A stretch of 20,165 nt of DNA from Candidatus Beckwithbacteria bacterium CG23_combo_of_CG06-09_8_20_14_all_47_9 (GCA_002772455.1 PCSQ01000066.1:1-20165); one strand, 5' to 3'. Shown: positions 1-8,166, numbered from the stretch's first letter. Notes: generated by a model not told the origin, from the letters alone. Program-made: numbers and translations.

Positions 1-824
1 ATTCCGGCGGCTTTCAGGTAATGAGCCTGGCTAAAAAGGGCTCGGGTAAAGTGACTGATGAAGGAGTGTCGTTCCACCTGAATAAAAAGAAAAAGATTTT
101 GCTGACACCGGAAAAGTCGATCGATTTTCAGTTAAAGTTGAAGACCGATTTACTGGTGGTGCTGGATGATTTTACCCCGCCGGATGCCAGCCGTAAGGAG
201 GCCGAGGCCACGGTTAAGCGGACGATCGGGTGGGCGGTAAGAAGTAAGGCTGAATTTGATAAACAGTGCGCCGGTAGAAAAGATAAGCCGTATTTAGTCG
301 GCGTGGTCCAGGGCGGATTTTTCCCGGACTTAAGAAAGGAGTGCAGTTTGCGGTTGGCGGAAATTGGCTTTGACGGTTTTGGTTACGGCGGCTGGCCGAT
401 GAGAAGCGACGGACAATTTGATTACGAATCGGCACAAATTATCGCGGACAACACGCCCAAAGACAGCTGGCTTTATGGTTTGGGGATCGGCAAACCGGAT
501 GAAATTACTAATCTCGCGAAAATGGGCTACCAAATTTTTGACTGCGTTTTGCCGACGCGCGACGCGCGCCATGGCCGGCTGTACGTTAGCGCGGCCAACG
601 AGAAAGGCTTTGCTTATTTCAATCCGGATAAAGAGCGGCATTATTACGATAATACGGCCGTGGATTCGAATTGCGACTGCTTGCTGTGCACCCATTACAG
701 CCGGGCCTATTTGCGACATTTATTTAAGATAAAGGATTTAACCGCGGTTCGTTTGGCGACGATCCACAATTTACGCTTTTACTCCCGGTTGATGGAAAGA
801 CTTCAGGGAGAGTCCCTCAAGTGA
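1..824 (+). CDS. tgt: tRNA-guanine transglycosylase (queuosine-type), 5' end outside window
   Basis: This family swaps guanine in tRNA for a 7-deazaguanine base. The reading frame is open from base 3, and the first residues read SGGFQVMSLAK, the conserved SGGFQ segment, so the true start lies upstream of the window and the Met at base 21 is internal. Other family marks are VVQGGFFPDLR, the nucleophile region FDCVLPTR followed by DARHG, and a zinc site C-x-C-x2-C-x25-H (NCDCLLC to TIHNL). Two pocket segments look unusual: LDDFTPP where bacterial enzymes usually have FDECTP, and GYGGWPM where GGLAVGE is usual, so the substrate may differ from preQ1. The C-terminus stops soon after HNLRFYSRLMER, and its last seven residues, LQGESLK, are encoded by a hairpin repeat. 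The usual final helix seems to be missing. Family assignment is firm; exact substrate is not. Confidence 0.9.
   Translation, partial: SGGFQVMSLAKKGSGKVTDEGVSFHLNKKKKILLTPEKSIDFQLKLKTDLLVVLDDFTPPDASRKEAEATVKRTIGWAVRSKAEFDKQCAGRKDKPYLVGVVQGGFFPDLRKECSLRLAEIGFDGFGYGGWPMRSDGQFDYESAQIIADNTPKDSWLYGLGIGKPDEITNLAKMGYQIFDCVLPTRDARHGRLYVSAANEKGFAYFNPDKERHYYDNTAVDSNCDCLLCTHYSRAYLRHLFKIKDLTAVRLATIHNLRFYSRLMERLQGESLK
801..821 (+). repeat. GAG-loop hairpin repeat, copy A (GGGA type, one arm mismatch)
   Basis: Left arm CTTCAGGGA, loop GAG, right arm TCCCTCAAG. One base of the right arm breaks the pairing (C where G is expected). It codes for LQGESLK, the last residues of Tgt, and the TGA stop follows at once. 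It lies 17 bp before the ATG of the first RAYT gene, so it could be the left boundary of that mobile unit. Confidence 0.85.
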
Positions 825-830
825 TATAGT
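825..830 (+). promoter_or_regulatory. Probable -10 box of first RAYT gene (near-leaderless)
   Basis: TATAGT is followed by 8 nt and then ATG. The second RAYT gene has the same TATAGTGAA sequence 7 nt before its ATG, which supports a shared promoter element. At the usual -35 distance lies hairpin copy A, which has only a weak -35 match. Transcription would start almost at the ATG. Confidence 0.5.
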
Positions 831-838
831 GAAACTAA

Positions 839-1492
839 ATGCCGGCCAAAAATGCTTTGAAGGAATATCACGAAAATGGTTATTACCACCTTTATAATCG
901 GGGTGTTAATAAAGGAGCAATCTTTTCTGACGAGCAGGACTATAAAACTTTTTTGTATTATTTAAAGTTGTATCTTTGTTCCGAAAAACTTCAAGTAGAG
1001 TACTTGAAGTTATATCCGTCGAGGAAATTGAAGAATTATTGTGACAGGCTCAAATTGCTGGCATATTGCTTAATGCCTAATCATTTTCATTTGTTAGTTT
1101 GGCAGAAAGACCAGGACGCGATTAATTACTTTATGCGTTCGCTGACGGTTAAATATGCCATGTATTTTAATAAGAAATACAAACGGATCGGACCGCTTTT
1201 TCAAGGCGTTTACAAAGCAGTTTTGGTGGAAAATGAACCGCAGTTGGTATACCTTTCAAAATATATTCACCGTAATCCAATCGAGCTCACTTCAAGTAGA
1301 GTACTTGAAGTTTACCCATACTCCAGTTATCAAAATTATTTGGGAAAGTTTAATCAGGATTGGGTCAAGCGTGACGAAATTCTGGATTATTTTTCTAAAA
1401 CCAGAATTGCCAACTCTTACCGCGCTTTTGTTGAGGAAACCGATGAACGGGATTTACCGATGGTTAAATCACTGGTCCTTGAGGATATCTAA
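839..1492 (+). CDS. REP-associated tyrosine transposase (RAYT, Y1/HUH family), copy 1
   Basis: This 217-residue single-strand transposase belongs to the IS200-like Y1 family that is linked to REP palindromes. It opens with YHLYNRGVNK, carries the HUH metal motif in MPNHFHLLV (H82, H84), the conserved RIGPLFQGVYK block, and the likely catalytic Tyr142 in KYIHRNP. Such enzymes nick and rejoin DNA at hairpin ends. Two hairpin repeats lie in frame within the gene: residues 51-57 (LQVEYLK) and residues 152-157 (SSRVLE, just after HRNP). More repeats lie just before the gene (ending at 821) and at its stop codon. No tnpB or accessory gene is next to it. The DNA looks more AT-rich than flanking genes, which would fit transfer. 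It is about 70% identical at protein level, by eye, to the second copy at 15212. All expected motifs are intact, so activity is possible. Confidence 0.92.
   Translation: MPAKNALKEYHENGYYHLYNRGVNKGAIFSDEQDYKTFLYYLKLYLCSEKLQVEYLKLYPSRKLKNYCDRLKLLAYCLMPNHFHLLVWQKDQDAINYFMRSLTVKYAMYFNKKYKRIGPLFQGVYKAVLVENEPQLVYLSKYIHRNPIELTSSRVLEVYPYSSYQNYLGKFNQDWVKRDEILDYFSKTRIANSYRAFVEETDERDLPMVKSLVLEDI
989..1009 (+). repeat. GAG-loop hairpin repeat, copy B (AGTA type), inside RAYT 1
   Basis: Arms CTTCAAGTA and TACTTGAAG pair perfectly around GAG, and AA/TT flanks extend the stem to 11 bp. It is read in frame as LQVEYLK, residues 51-57 of the transposase. The second RAYT has a hairpin at exactly the same residues but in the GGGA version. 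Confidence 0.95.
1290..1310 (+). repeat. GAG-loop hairpin repeat, copy C (AGTA type), inside RAYT 1
   Basis: Identical in its 21 bases to copy B, with A/T flanks giving a 10-bp stem. It is read in a different frame, giving SSRVLE right after the catalytic YIHRNP motif. The second RAYT has a segment of similar length here but no hairpin. Confidence 0.95.
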
Positions 1493-1516
1493 CTTCAGGT
1501 AGAGTACCTGAAGTTA
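1490..1516 (+). repeat. GAG-loop hairpin repeat, copy D (GGTA type), between convergent RAYT 1 and uvrC
   Basis: Core arms CTTCAGGTA and TACCTGAAG around GAG lie at 1493-1513. Outer TAA/TTA pairs extend the stem to 12 bp. The left TAA is the RAYT stop codon, and the right TTA, read on the other strand, is the uvrC stop codon. The arm sequence is intermediate between the AGTA and GGGA versions. No T-tract follows, so a role as an intrinsic terminator is only possible. Confidence 0.93.
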
Positions 1517-2692
1517 GATGAATAGAGTTTTGGAGCGCAGGCGCAGGTGCTGGCGGCGGCCGAAACGATGGGCTTCGTCGCGCAGTTGAATTAAGAGTCG
1601 GGCGGCGGCGGTGTTTAAATCCAGTGGTTTATTGACGCCGACCAAACGGTCAGGTTTTTTGGCCAAGCCCACCACCATAATATCCGCCGGAATAAGTTTT
1701 TTTACTGCCTTGATTTGGGTCCGGCCGCCGTCAACGATAATTAAGTCCGGCTTTGCCCATTCGCTATGTTTGAGGCGGCGGGAAATCATTTCAGCCATCA
1801 TCGCCGGATCATTGGGGGTGGCTAAACTCCTGATGTTAAATAGCCGATATTGGGCTTTATCCGGCCGGCCGTGGGTAGCAACCACCATGGCTCCGGTCGG
1901 ATTAGTGCCGGATAAATTACTGATGTCGTAAGTTTCAATCCGGTTAACCCTAAAGCCGAACAGCTGGTTTAACTCCAGTTGAATCTGGTCCTGGCTTAAG
2001 CGCGGCAGTTCCAAAGACATGACTCGTGCCTGCCAGAAGTAACTCAAGGCCTCCAGTTGCTTTTGGACGGCTTGAGCCGGTTCGTACTTTTGGGCTTTGG
2101 CGAAGTTAAGCATTTCTTTTTTCAAAGAGGCAACTAAACGTTTCTTCTTATTTTGGAAAAAGAGCTGGATATCGGTAATATTTTTAGCGTAAGTCTCTCG
2201 GGAAATAACGCCGATACAGGCGCCGGGGCAAAGCCCGAGATGATAGTAGAAACACGGCCGCGAACCAGCCGGCTGATCACAGTAAGGAAAAATATGGCGT
2301 AAACGTTCTAAAATTTGCCGCAATGTGCGGGTGGAGCTGAACGGGCCGAAAGTGCCGGTTTGCCGGGTGATTAAAATTCGGGGATAGACGGCTTTGGTGA
2401 TGGTTAAATAAACCGGCGTTTTGTCATCTTTTAAAATCAAGTTAAAATGCGGCTGATAAAGTTTAATCAAACGGGCTTCGGTTAAAATCGCTTCGATCTC
2501 CGAGTCCAATCCCTGCCAGCGGAGGTGGTCGGCGGCGGCCAGCAGCAGCTTGGTTTTGGGGTCAAAACCGGCTTGGCGGGGATAGCTTTTCAGGCGCCGG
2601 CTTAAATTCTTCGCCTTGCCGACGTAAATTACTTTCCGGCCTTGCAAAAACCAATAGACTCCCGGCCGGCCGGGAAAAGCTTGGTTAAACAT
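1514..2692 (-). CDS. uvrC: UvrC, excinuclease ABC nuclease subunit (compact form)
   Basis: UvrC makes the two incisions in nucleotide excision repair after UvrB marks the lesion. At 392 residues it is much shorter than the roughly 600 of typical UvrC. Visible domains are an N-terminal GIY-YIG nuclease (GVYWFLQ, VIYVGKAKNLSRRL, residues 11-34), the Cys-containing segment SRPCFYYHLGLCPGAC, a UVR helix pair at about 180-220, and the RNase H-like nuclease with D256 (YDISN), D321 (IIVDGG) and H375 (RDEAHRF). The linker before the RNase H domain is very short, and the protein ends right after this domain, so the helix-hairpin-helix tail is missing. I chose the ATG at 2692, which overlaps the end of uvrA by 8 bp. 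A longer frame reaching 2818 would overlap uvrA by more than 130 bp and only adds non-family sequence. The stop codon lies in hairpin copy D. Confidence 0.93.
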   Translation of the reverse strand: MFNQAFPGRPGVYWFLQGRKVIYVGKAKNLSRRLKSYPRQAGFDPKTKLLLAAADHLRWQGLDSEIEAILTEARLIKLYQPHFNLILKDDKTPVYLTITKAVYPRILITRQTGTFGPFSSTRTLRQILERLRHIFPYCDQPAGSRPCFYYHLGLCPGACIGVISRETYAKNITDIQLFFQNKKKRLVASLKKEMLNFAKAQKYEPAQAVQKQLEALSYFWQARVMSLELPRLSQDQIQLELNQLFGFRVNRIETYDISNLSGTNPTGAMVVATHGRPDKAQYRLFNIRSLATPNDPAMMAEMISRRLKHSEWAKPDLIIVDGGRTQIKAVKKLIPADIMVVGLAKKPDRLVGVNKPLDLNTAAARLLIQLRDEAHRFGRRQHLRLRSKTLFI

Positions 2693-5519
2693 AATTTTTA
2701 AGAAACTGCCCGGTATAAGAGGCCTTGAACCGGGCGACATCATGAGGCGTTCCCGAAGCGACGATTTGGCCGCCGGCCTCCCCGCCTTCCGGCCCGAGGT
2801 CGATAATCCAGTCGGCATTTTTAATCACTTCCAGATTGTGTTCGATTACCATCACCGTGTTGCCTAAAGCGACCAGCTGTTTTAAAACCCCGATCAGTTT
2901 TTTTAGATCTTCAAAGTGCAGTCCGGTCGTCGGTTCATCAAGCAGATAAAGCGTGTGGCCGCGGCCCTTAATCGACAGTTCCCGCGCCAATTTGACCCGC
3001 TGGGCCTCGCCGCCGGAAAGGGTTGGGGCCGGCTGTCCCAAGGTAAGGTAGTGGAGACCGACGTTTTTTAGGGTTTGCAATTTGGGAGTTAGCCCGGAAT
3101 AGGCGGGGAAAAAGCTTAAGGCTTCTTCCACCGTCATCTCCAGCACCTGAGCGATATTTTTGTCTCGGTATAAAATATCCAAAGTCGGCTGTTGATAACG
3201 CTTGCCGCCGCAGACTTCGCAGGTGATGAAAACATCCGGCATAAACTGCATTTCGATTTTCACCTGCCCTTCTCCCTGACAGGCTTCACAGCGGCCACCC
3301 TTGACGTTAAAGGAAAATTTGCCCGGATTGAAACCGGCGATTTTGGCGTCGCGGGTAGTGGAAAAAAGACCGCGGATAAAATCAAAAGCTTTGGTGTAAG
3401 TGGCCGGATTGCTTCGGGGGGTCCGCCCGATCGGGTTTTGATCGATTAACGCCGTCCGGGTAATCATTTCTCCGCCGGAGAGAGCCTTAAAGTTTTTTTT
3501 GCTATCCTTGAACCAAGGATTCAGGCGGGACTTAATTGCCGGGTAAAGCGTGTCGTGAATCAGGGAACTTTTGCCCGAACCGGAAACGCCGGTGATGACA
3601 AGGAAGCGGTTTAGGGGGAACCTGACGGTTAAGTCTTTCAGGTTATTTTGAGTGCAGCCGGTTATAATCAGAGCCGAGTTATTAGAGCTTAGAGCATAAT
3701 TTGAAGAGATGCTAATGCCGGAATTATTTTTGAGAAACTTTCCGGTGAGAGATTTAGGGTTGGCCATGACCTGTTTAGGAGTGCCGGCGGCGACGATCCG
3801 GCCGCCGTATTTGCCGGCTTTCGGTCCAAAATCGACCAAGTAATCGGCTTGAAGCATGATATCTTTATCGTGTTCTACGACGATGACCGTGTTGTCTAAA
3901 TCACGCAAGTGCTTCAAAGTCGTAATCAGCTTTTGGTTGTCCCGCTGATGCAGGCCGATGGACGGTTCATCTAAAACATAGAGGACTCCGGATAGCCCGG
4001 AGCCGATTTGCGAGGCCAAACGGATCCGCTGGGCCTCGCCGCCGGCCAGCGTTCCCGCCTGCCGGGATAAAGATAAGTAATCCAAACCGACGGCCAGTAA
4101 AAACTCCAGCCGGTGGCTGATCTCTTTTAAAATCAATCGGCCGATGGCTAATTCTTTTTGATTTAAAACTTGATCAGCTTTGATGAAGTCAAGACAGTCT
4201 TTAATTGACAGTTCGGTTAATTGAAAAATGTTCAGACCTTTGAAGCTGACTGAAAGAGCCTCGGTTTTGAGGCGGCTGCCATGGCAGGTCGGGCAAAGCT
4301 CTTCGCTCATGTATTTGCCGATTTCCTGACGGATATAGTCCGAGTCGGTCTCGCTGAAGCGGCGTTCCAAATGAGTGACAAAGCCTTCCCAAAAGCTCGA
4401 GCCGTAAAGCAGTTGGGTTTGAACCGCCGGGGGCAGATTTTTCCAAGGTTTGGCCGGGTCGACGCTTTCATCGGAAAACAAGGCTTCGATTTTCGGCCTG
4501 ATCCACGTGCCAACGGCCAATTGGGTTGCCAAGGGAATGATTGCCCCTTCAAAGACAGACAAATTCGGTGCCAGCAGTTTATTCAGATCAATTTTCAGCA
4601 AGACGCCGATGCCGGTGCATTGGGGACAGGCACCGTGCGGCGAGTTAAAAGAAAATAAGCGCGGGGTCAATTCGGGCAAAGACAGATTGCATTCCGGACA
4701 GGCGTATTTTTGGGAAAACAAATGATCGTTAAACCGGACGGGGTTTTCCGGAAAAGTCAAACTTGGGTCGAGTACTTGGGAGACGAGGCTCAAACCGCCG
4801 GTTAATTCATTGGCTTTGGTTAAACTGTTAAACAAGCGGGTCTTGACCGTGCTTAAATCTTTTTGAGTCACGGTCAGCCTTTCGATGACCACATCTAGAT
4901 TGTGGCGGTTGGTTTTAATCAGGACTAAATCATCGCTTAGGTTAAAAATCCGGCCATCGGCCCGGACTTTGGAATAGCCTTTTTTAAATAAGTTTTTAAA
5001 CAGCTCGGTAAACTCCCCTTTTTTGTCCCGAATCACCGGGGCGAACACTATGAATCGTGACGGCTTCCGGCCGGTTAAAGACCGGGCGATAATTTCTTCA
5101 GCTTGTATGACGATCTGATCAATTGTTTGCCGGCTGATTTCCCGGCCGCAGTGGGGACAGTGGGGTCGGCCGACGCGGGCATAAAGGAGGCGCAGGTAAT
5201 CGTAAATTTCGGTAATCGTGCCGACGGTCGAACGCGGATTCCGGGAAGTGGTTTTTTGGTCAATGGCGATGGCCGGCGACAGGCCTTCCAGAGTATCGAC
5301 GTCCGGTTTACTCATCAGCCCTAAAAATTGGCGGGCGTAACTGCTTAAAGATTCCACGTAGCGGCGTTGGCCTTCGGCATAGATAGTGTCGAAAGCCAAA
5401 GAACTTTTCCCGGAACCGGATAAACCGGTAAACACTACCAGTTTATTCTTGGGAATATCCAAATCAATATTTTTTAAATTGTGGGTTCGGGCACCGCGGA
5501 CTTTAATTAAATCGCTCAT
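2685..5519 (-). CDS. uvrA: UvrA, excinuclease ABC ATPase subunit
   Basis: UvrA is the damage-sensing ATPase that loads UvrB onto DNA. At 944 residues it has the usual length. Both ABC modules are present: Walker [10 protein letters not shown] near the N-terminus and GVSGSGKSS in the second half, signatures [12 protein letters not shown] and [12 protein letters not shown], and Walker B segments ending in LDEPS and LDEPT. Zinc modules are visible as CPHCG, the CPEC to CPQC pair, and the CEAC to CEVCGG pair. The ATG overlaps the end of uvrB by 17 bp, and the stop overlaps the start of uvrC, so the three genes form one operon in the order B-A-C. Nothing looks damaged. Confidence 0.97.
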   Translation of the reverse strand: MSDLIKVRGARTHNLKNIDLDIPKNKLVVFTGLSGSGKSSLAFDTIYAEGQRRYVESLSSYARQFLGLMSKPDVDTLEGLSPAIAIDQKTTSRNPRSTVGTITEIYDYLRLLYARVGRPHCPHCGREISRQTIDQIVIQAEEIIARSLTGRKPSRFIVFAPVIRDKKGEFTELFKNLFKKGYSKVRADGRIFNLSDDLVLIKTNRHNLDVVIERLTVTQKDLSTVKTRLFNSLTKANELTGGLSLVSQVLDPSLTFPENPVRFNDHLFSQKYACPECNLSLPELTPRLFSFNSPHGACPQCTGIGVLLKIDLNKLLAPNLSVFEGAIIPLATQLAVGTWIRPKIEALFSDESVDPAKPWKNLPPAVQTQLLYGSSFWEGFVTHLERRFSETDSDYIRQEIGKYMSEELCPTCHGSRLKTEALSVSFKGLNIFQLTELSIKDCLDFIKADQVLNQKELAIGRLILKEISHRLEFLLAVGLDYLSLSRQAGTLAGGEAQRIRLASQIGSGLSGVLYVLDEPSIGLHQRDNQKLITTLKHLRDLDNTVIVVEHDKDIMLQADYLVDFGPKAGKYGGRIVAAGTPKQVMANPKSLTGKFLKNNSGISISSNYALSSNNSALIITGCTQNNLKDLTVRFPLNRFLVITGVSGSGKSSLIHDTLYPAIKSRLNPWFKDSKKNFKALSGGEMITRTALIDQNPIGRTPRSNPATYTKAFDFIRGLFSTTRDAKIAGFNPGKFSFNVKGGRCEACQGEGQVKIEMQFMPDVFITCEVCGGKRYQQPTLDILYRDKNIAQVLEMTVEEALSFFPAYSGLTPKLQTLKNVGLHYLTLGQPAPTLSGGEAQRVKLARELSIKGRGHTLYLLDEPTTGLHFEDLKKLIGVLKQLVALGNTVMVIEHNLEVIKNADWIIDLGPEGGEAGGQIVASGTPHDVARFKASYTGQFLKNYV

Positions 5520-7467
5520 AAACTTTCTTTAGTTTAGCCGCTTTGTCAAAATTTAATTCTTGGGCGGCCCGCAGCATTTGGCGTTTGATCCGGAGTTGGT
5601 ATTTGATCCGGTCGTCGTAGGTCAGGGAATTCGGATCGAGGGGATCGGTCTCTGCTTGGTCAGTTTTTTTGAGCAGGCGGCGGCGGATGGGCTTGACGAT
5701 GGATTTGGGGTTTAAGTGATGGGTTCGGTTATAAGACAATTGAATTTGGCGCCGGCGGGAGACTTCTTTGATGGCCCGGTCCATCGAACCGGTAAGTTTA
5801 TCGGCATACATAATTACCTGACCGTCGACGTGCCTTGCTGCCCGGCCCATGGTTTGAATCAGCGAAGTTTGCGAACGGAGAAAGCCTTCTTTATCGGCAT
5901 CCAAGATTGCTACTAAACTGACTTCGGGCAAGTCTAAGCCTTCGCGCAGAAGATTAATGCCGACTAAAACATCAAAATCGCCCAGCCGCAGTTTATCCAG
6001 AATATCCGACCGGTCCAAAGTTTTAACATCGCTATGAAGATACTCGACCTTCAGGTTCTCACCCTGAAGGTGCTCGGCCAGGGCTTCGCTGTTTTTCTTG
6101 GTTAAAGCGGTCACCAGCACCCGTTCTTTTCGGGACACCCGCAGTTTAATTTCTTTGATTAAATCCTGAATTTGTCCGGTTGACGGCCGCAGGGTGATTT
6201 TTGGGTCGCTGATTCCCGTGGGCCGGACCAATTGTTCCACTGGCCGGCCGCTTTGGGACAGCTCCCATTCGTCTGGTGTGGCCGAAACATAAATCGCCTG
6301 CGGGACTTTGCTTAAGAATTCTAAAAATTTCAACGGCCGGTTGTCAATCGCTGCCGGCAGACGGAAACCGTAGTCAATCAGGGTTTGTTTCCGGGATTGA
6401 TCGCCGCGGTACATGCCCCGGATTTGGGGCAGGCTCATATGAGATTCATCGATTACCGTTAAATAGTCTTTGGGAAAATATTCCAGCAGGGAAAAGGACG
6501 GTTCGCCGGGGAGACGGCCGTCAAAATAGCGGGAGTAATTTTCGATACCGTTGACAAAGCCTAAAGACTCGATCATCTCCAAATCGTAGTTGACTTTTTG
6601 TTCCAGCCGAAACGCTTCAACCAGCTTGTTTTTACTTTTAAATTCCTCAAGACGCCGGGCCAAGTCCCGGCGAATTTGTTTTAAGGCTTGCTTTTGGGTA
6701 ATCGGATTGGTCAGATAATGTTTAGCCGGGTAGATCACTTCCCGCTTGGGGGCGGGCCGGGTGTCGGCGATCGGTTCCAGGCTGACCGGATCAACCCGGC
6801 GGATCGATTCGATTTGATTATCGAGTAGGACCAATTTAAGGCAGTAATCGACGTAAGCCGGATAAATGAGCAGGGTTTCGCCTTTTAATTGCCAGACTCC
6901 CCGCTTCAATTCATAATCATTTCTTTGGTATTGTAAATCGGTTAAACGGGCTAGAACTGTCTGTTTATCGATCAATTGACCTTCAATTAACTCAAGTATG
7001 TACCGGCCGTACTCGACCGGCGAACCCAGATTATAAATGCAGGAGACTGAAGCGACGACAATGACGTCACTGCGGGTCAGCAGGTTGGCGGTAGCCGAGA
7101 GGCGAAGTTTGTCGATCTCGTCATTAATATTGGTTTCCTTTTCGATGTAGGTGTCGGTTTTGGGAATGTAGGCTTCCGGCTGATAATAGTCATAGTAGGA
7201 AACAAAGTAAGACACGGCATTTTCCGGGAAAAAATCGCGAAATTCCTGATAGAGCTGGGCCGCCAGAGTTTTGTTATGAGAAATGACTAAGGTGGGTTTT
7301 TGCACGGCGGCAATCACGTTGGCAATCGTATAAGTTTTCCCCGAACCGGTCACGCCCAATAGGGTTTGGTGTTTTTTACCGGAGTTTAAGCCTTTGACTA
7401 AAGCCTCAATCGCTTGAGGTTGATCCCCGGTCGGCTGAAAATCGGCCTTGAGTTTAAATTTGGGCAT
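5503..7467 (-). CDS. uvrB: UvrB, excinuclease ABC helicase subunit
   Basis: UvrB verifies lesions by strand separation and recruits UvrC. The 654-residue protein has Walker A GVTGSGKT at residues 38-45, the beta-hairpin region [21 protein letters not shown] (given to mark the site; key residues are the tyrosines), the DESH box in VIDESHM, helicase motifs such as [15 protein letters not shown], and a C-terminal UVR motif. It is the first gene of the uvrBAC operon. A promoter overlaps the start of the divergent thiamine pyrophosphokinase gene. A short stretch, [16 protein letters not shown], matches the family in length but its DNA forms a degenerate hairpin of the local repeat family. Confidence 0.97.
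   Translation of the reverse strand: MPKFKLKADFQPTGDQPQAIEALVKGLNSGKKHQTLLGVTGSGKTYTIANVIAAVQKPTLVISHNKTLAAQLYQEFRDFFPENAVSYFVSYYDYYQPEAYIPKTDTYIEKETNINDEIDKLRLSATANLLTRSDVIVVASVSCIYNLGSPVEYGRYILELIEGQLIDKQTVLARLTDLQYQRNDYELKRGVWQLKGETLLIYPAYVDYCLKLVLLDNQIESIRRVDPVSLEPIADTRPAPKREVIYPAKHYLTNPITQKQALKQIRRDLARRLEEFKSKNKLVEAFRLEQKVNYDLEMIESLGFVNGIENYSRYFDGRLPGEPSFSLLEYFPKDYLTVIDESHMSLPQIRGMYRGDQSRKQTLIDYGFRLPAAIDNRPLKFLEFLSKVPQAIYVSATPDEWELSQSGRPVEQLVRPTGISDPKITLRPSTGQIQDLIKEIKLRVSRKERVLVTALTKKNSEALAEHLQGENLKVEYLHSDVKTLDRSDILDKLRLGDFDVLVGINLLREGLDLPEVSLVAILDADKEGFLRSQTSLIQTMGRAARHVDGQVIMYADKLTGSMDRAIKEVSRRRQIQLSYNRTHHLNPKSIVKPIRRRLLKKTDQAETDPLDPNSLTYDDRIKYQLRIKRQMLRAAQELNFDKAAKLKKVYERFN
6049..6069 (-). 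repeat. Degenerate GAG-loop hairpin repeat, copy E, inside uvrB
   Basis: On the minus strand the arms are CTTCAGGGT and AACCTGAAG around GAG, with 8 of 9 pairs formed. It differs from the GGGA version at 3 of 21 bases, and one pair is swapped (T-A for A-T), which keeps the stem. It encodes LQGENLK in UvrB. The protein is not longer than the family here, so chance is possible. It is the only copy in this orientation. Confidence 0.5.
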
Positions 7468-7476
7468 AAACCTTTT

Positions 7477-7505
7477 ATTATAAGGCTATAATGGCTTATG
7501 GTCAA
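7477..7505 (-). promoter_or_regulatory. Promoter of uvrBAC operon
   Basis: On the minus strand TTGACC (7505-7500) is followed by a 17-bp spacer and TATAAT (7482-7477). The uvrB ATG comes 9 nt after the -10 box, so the transcript has a leader of only a few bases. The -35 box overlaps the start codon of the divergent gene. An imperfect inverted repeat CCTT-N7-AAGG lies at 7471-7485. Confidence 0.7.
7487..7492 (+). promoter_or_regulatory. -10 box of thiamine pyrophosphokinase gene (leaderless)
   Basis: TATAAT is followed by 5 nt and the ATG at 7498, the spacing expected of a leaderless transcript. No clear -35 box is seen at the right distance. The box lies in the spacer of the opposing uvrB promoter, so the two polymerases would compete. 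Confidence 0.5.
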
Positions 7506-8094
7506 AAGGGCGGTGTTATTTACTAATGGTGACTTGTCCGACGCCAGCCGGCTAAAATTAAAAAAAACCGATTATTTAATCGGGGTAGACGGCGGGACCA
7601 ATTTGATCCGGCGGTTGGGCTTGAAGCCGGATTTAGCGATTGGCGATTTCGACTCTTATCCAAAGCCAAAAACCAAAGCTGTCTTTAAACAATCTCAAGA
7701 TTTGACGGACACTGAATTTGCACTGGATTACTGCGTTAAACAGGGATTTAAAGAAATTGTTCTGGTGGGGGTTTTGGGCCGGCGGTTGGACCACTTACTG
7801 GCTAATATTTTTCTGGCAGTTAAATTTAAATTGACAATTTATGAGGGTCAGCAAGTTCTCTATTTTATTACAGGTCCTTCAAGTAGAGTACTTGAAGGAA
7901 GACGAGGCGACTTAATTTCTTTATTGCCATTGACTAATTGTCTTGGGATAACGTCTAAAGGATTGAAATGGACACTTCAAGTAGAGTACTTGAAGTTCAG
8001 CTGTACGCGAGGAATTTCTAACGTGATGACCGGGAAAACCTGCCGGGTCAGCCTCAAGAAAGGCCGGCTTTTGGTAGTGTATAATAAGATATAG
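7498..8094 (+). CDS. thiN: Thiamine pyrophosphokinase carrying two hairpin-encoded segments
   Basis: The enzyme transfers pyrophosphate from ATP to thiamine, giving TPP, the cofactor of the KorAB enzyme encoded further right. The 198-residue protein has the family motifs VDGGTN (30-35), IGDFDS (48-53), QDLTDTEFAL (67-76), GRRLDH (94-99) and a C-terminal half with GLKW and GISN. Two hairpin repeats are read in frame: SSRVLE at residues 128-133, in the turn before RRGDLISLLP, and LQVEYLK at 160-166, between GLKW and RGISN. They use two different frames of the same 21-base sequence. Both sit in loop or edge positions, and the flanking motifs are intact, so the enzyme is probably active. The stop codon directly abuts tRNA-Arg. 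The DNA appears more AT-rich than neighbours. Confidence 0.92.
   Translation: MVKRAVLFTNGDLSDASRLKLKKTDYLIGVDGGTNLIRRLGLKPDLAIGDFDSYPKPKTKAVFKQSQDLTDTEFALDYCVKQGFKEIVLVGVLGRRLDHLLANIFLAVKFKLTIYEGQQVLYFITGPSSRVLEGRRGDLISLLPLTNCLGITSKGLKWTLQVEYLKFSCTRGISNVMTGKTCRVSLKKGRLLVVYNKI
7877..7897 (+). repeat. GAG-loop hairpin repeat, copy F (AGTA type), inside thiamine pyrophosphokinase
   Basis: Arms CTTCAAGTA and TACTTGAAG pair perfectly around GAG. TC/GA flanks extend the stem to 11 bp. It is read as SSRVLE, the same frame as copy C of the first RAYT. Confidence 0.95.
7975..7995 (+). repeat. GAG-loop hairpin repeat, copy G (AGTA type), inside thiamine pyrophosphokinase
   Basis: Identical in its 21 bases to copies B, C and F. 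It is read as LQVEYLK, the same frame as copy B. It lies only 77 bp after copy F. Confidence 0.95.
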
Positions 8095-8166
8095 GCTTCC
8101 GTAGCTCAACGGATAGAGCATTCGTCTTCGGAACGAAGAATGCAGGTTCAATCCCTGCCGGGAGCA
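8095..8166 (+). tRNA. tRNA-Arg (anticodon TCG)
   Basis: Acceptor arms GCTTCCG and CGGGAGC pair with one G-T wobble. The D arm is GCTC/GAGC. The anticodon stem TTCGT/ACGAA encloses CTTCGGA, giving anticodon TCG (codon CGA). The T arm is GCAGG-TTCAATC-CCTGC. The discriminator is A, and CCA is not encoded (CTC follows). The gene starts at the base after the TAG stop of the kinase gene, so the two must be co-transcribed and processed apart. Confidence 0.93.

Noticed and set aside
330..719. 129-codon open frame on the minus strand inside tgt, and similar frames inside uvrA, korA, the acyl-CoA synthetase and gpmI
   Set aside because: They oppose or overlap well-supported genes, show no family motifs, and look like by-products of GC-rich codon use.
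839..1513. RAYT 1 as a complete IS200/IS605 element with tnpB and guide RNA
   Set aside because: No tnpB-like frame is next to either transposase, and the N-terminal and YIHRNP motifs fit the RAYT group better.
2693..2818. Extended N-terminus of uvrC starting at 2818
   Set aside because: The extra 42 residues are the uvrA C-terminus in another frame; the GIY-YIG domain begins right after the Met at 2692.
4760..4785. Sequence in uvrA resembling the AGTA hairpin (ACTTGGGTCGAGTACTTGGG)
   Set aside because: It shares only the right half, the arms do not pair, and the codons read normal UvrA sequence.
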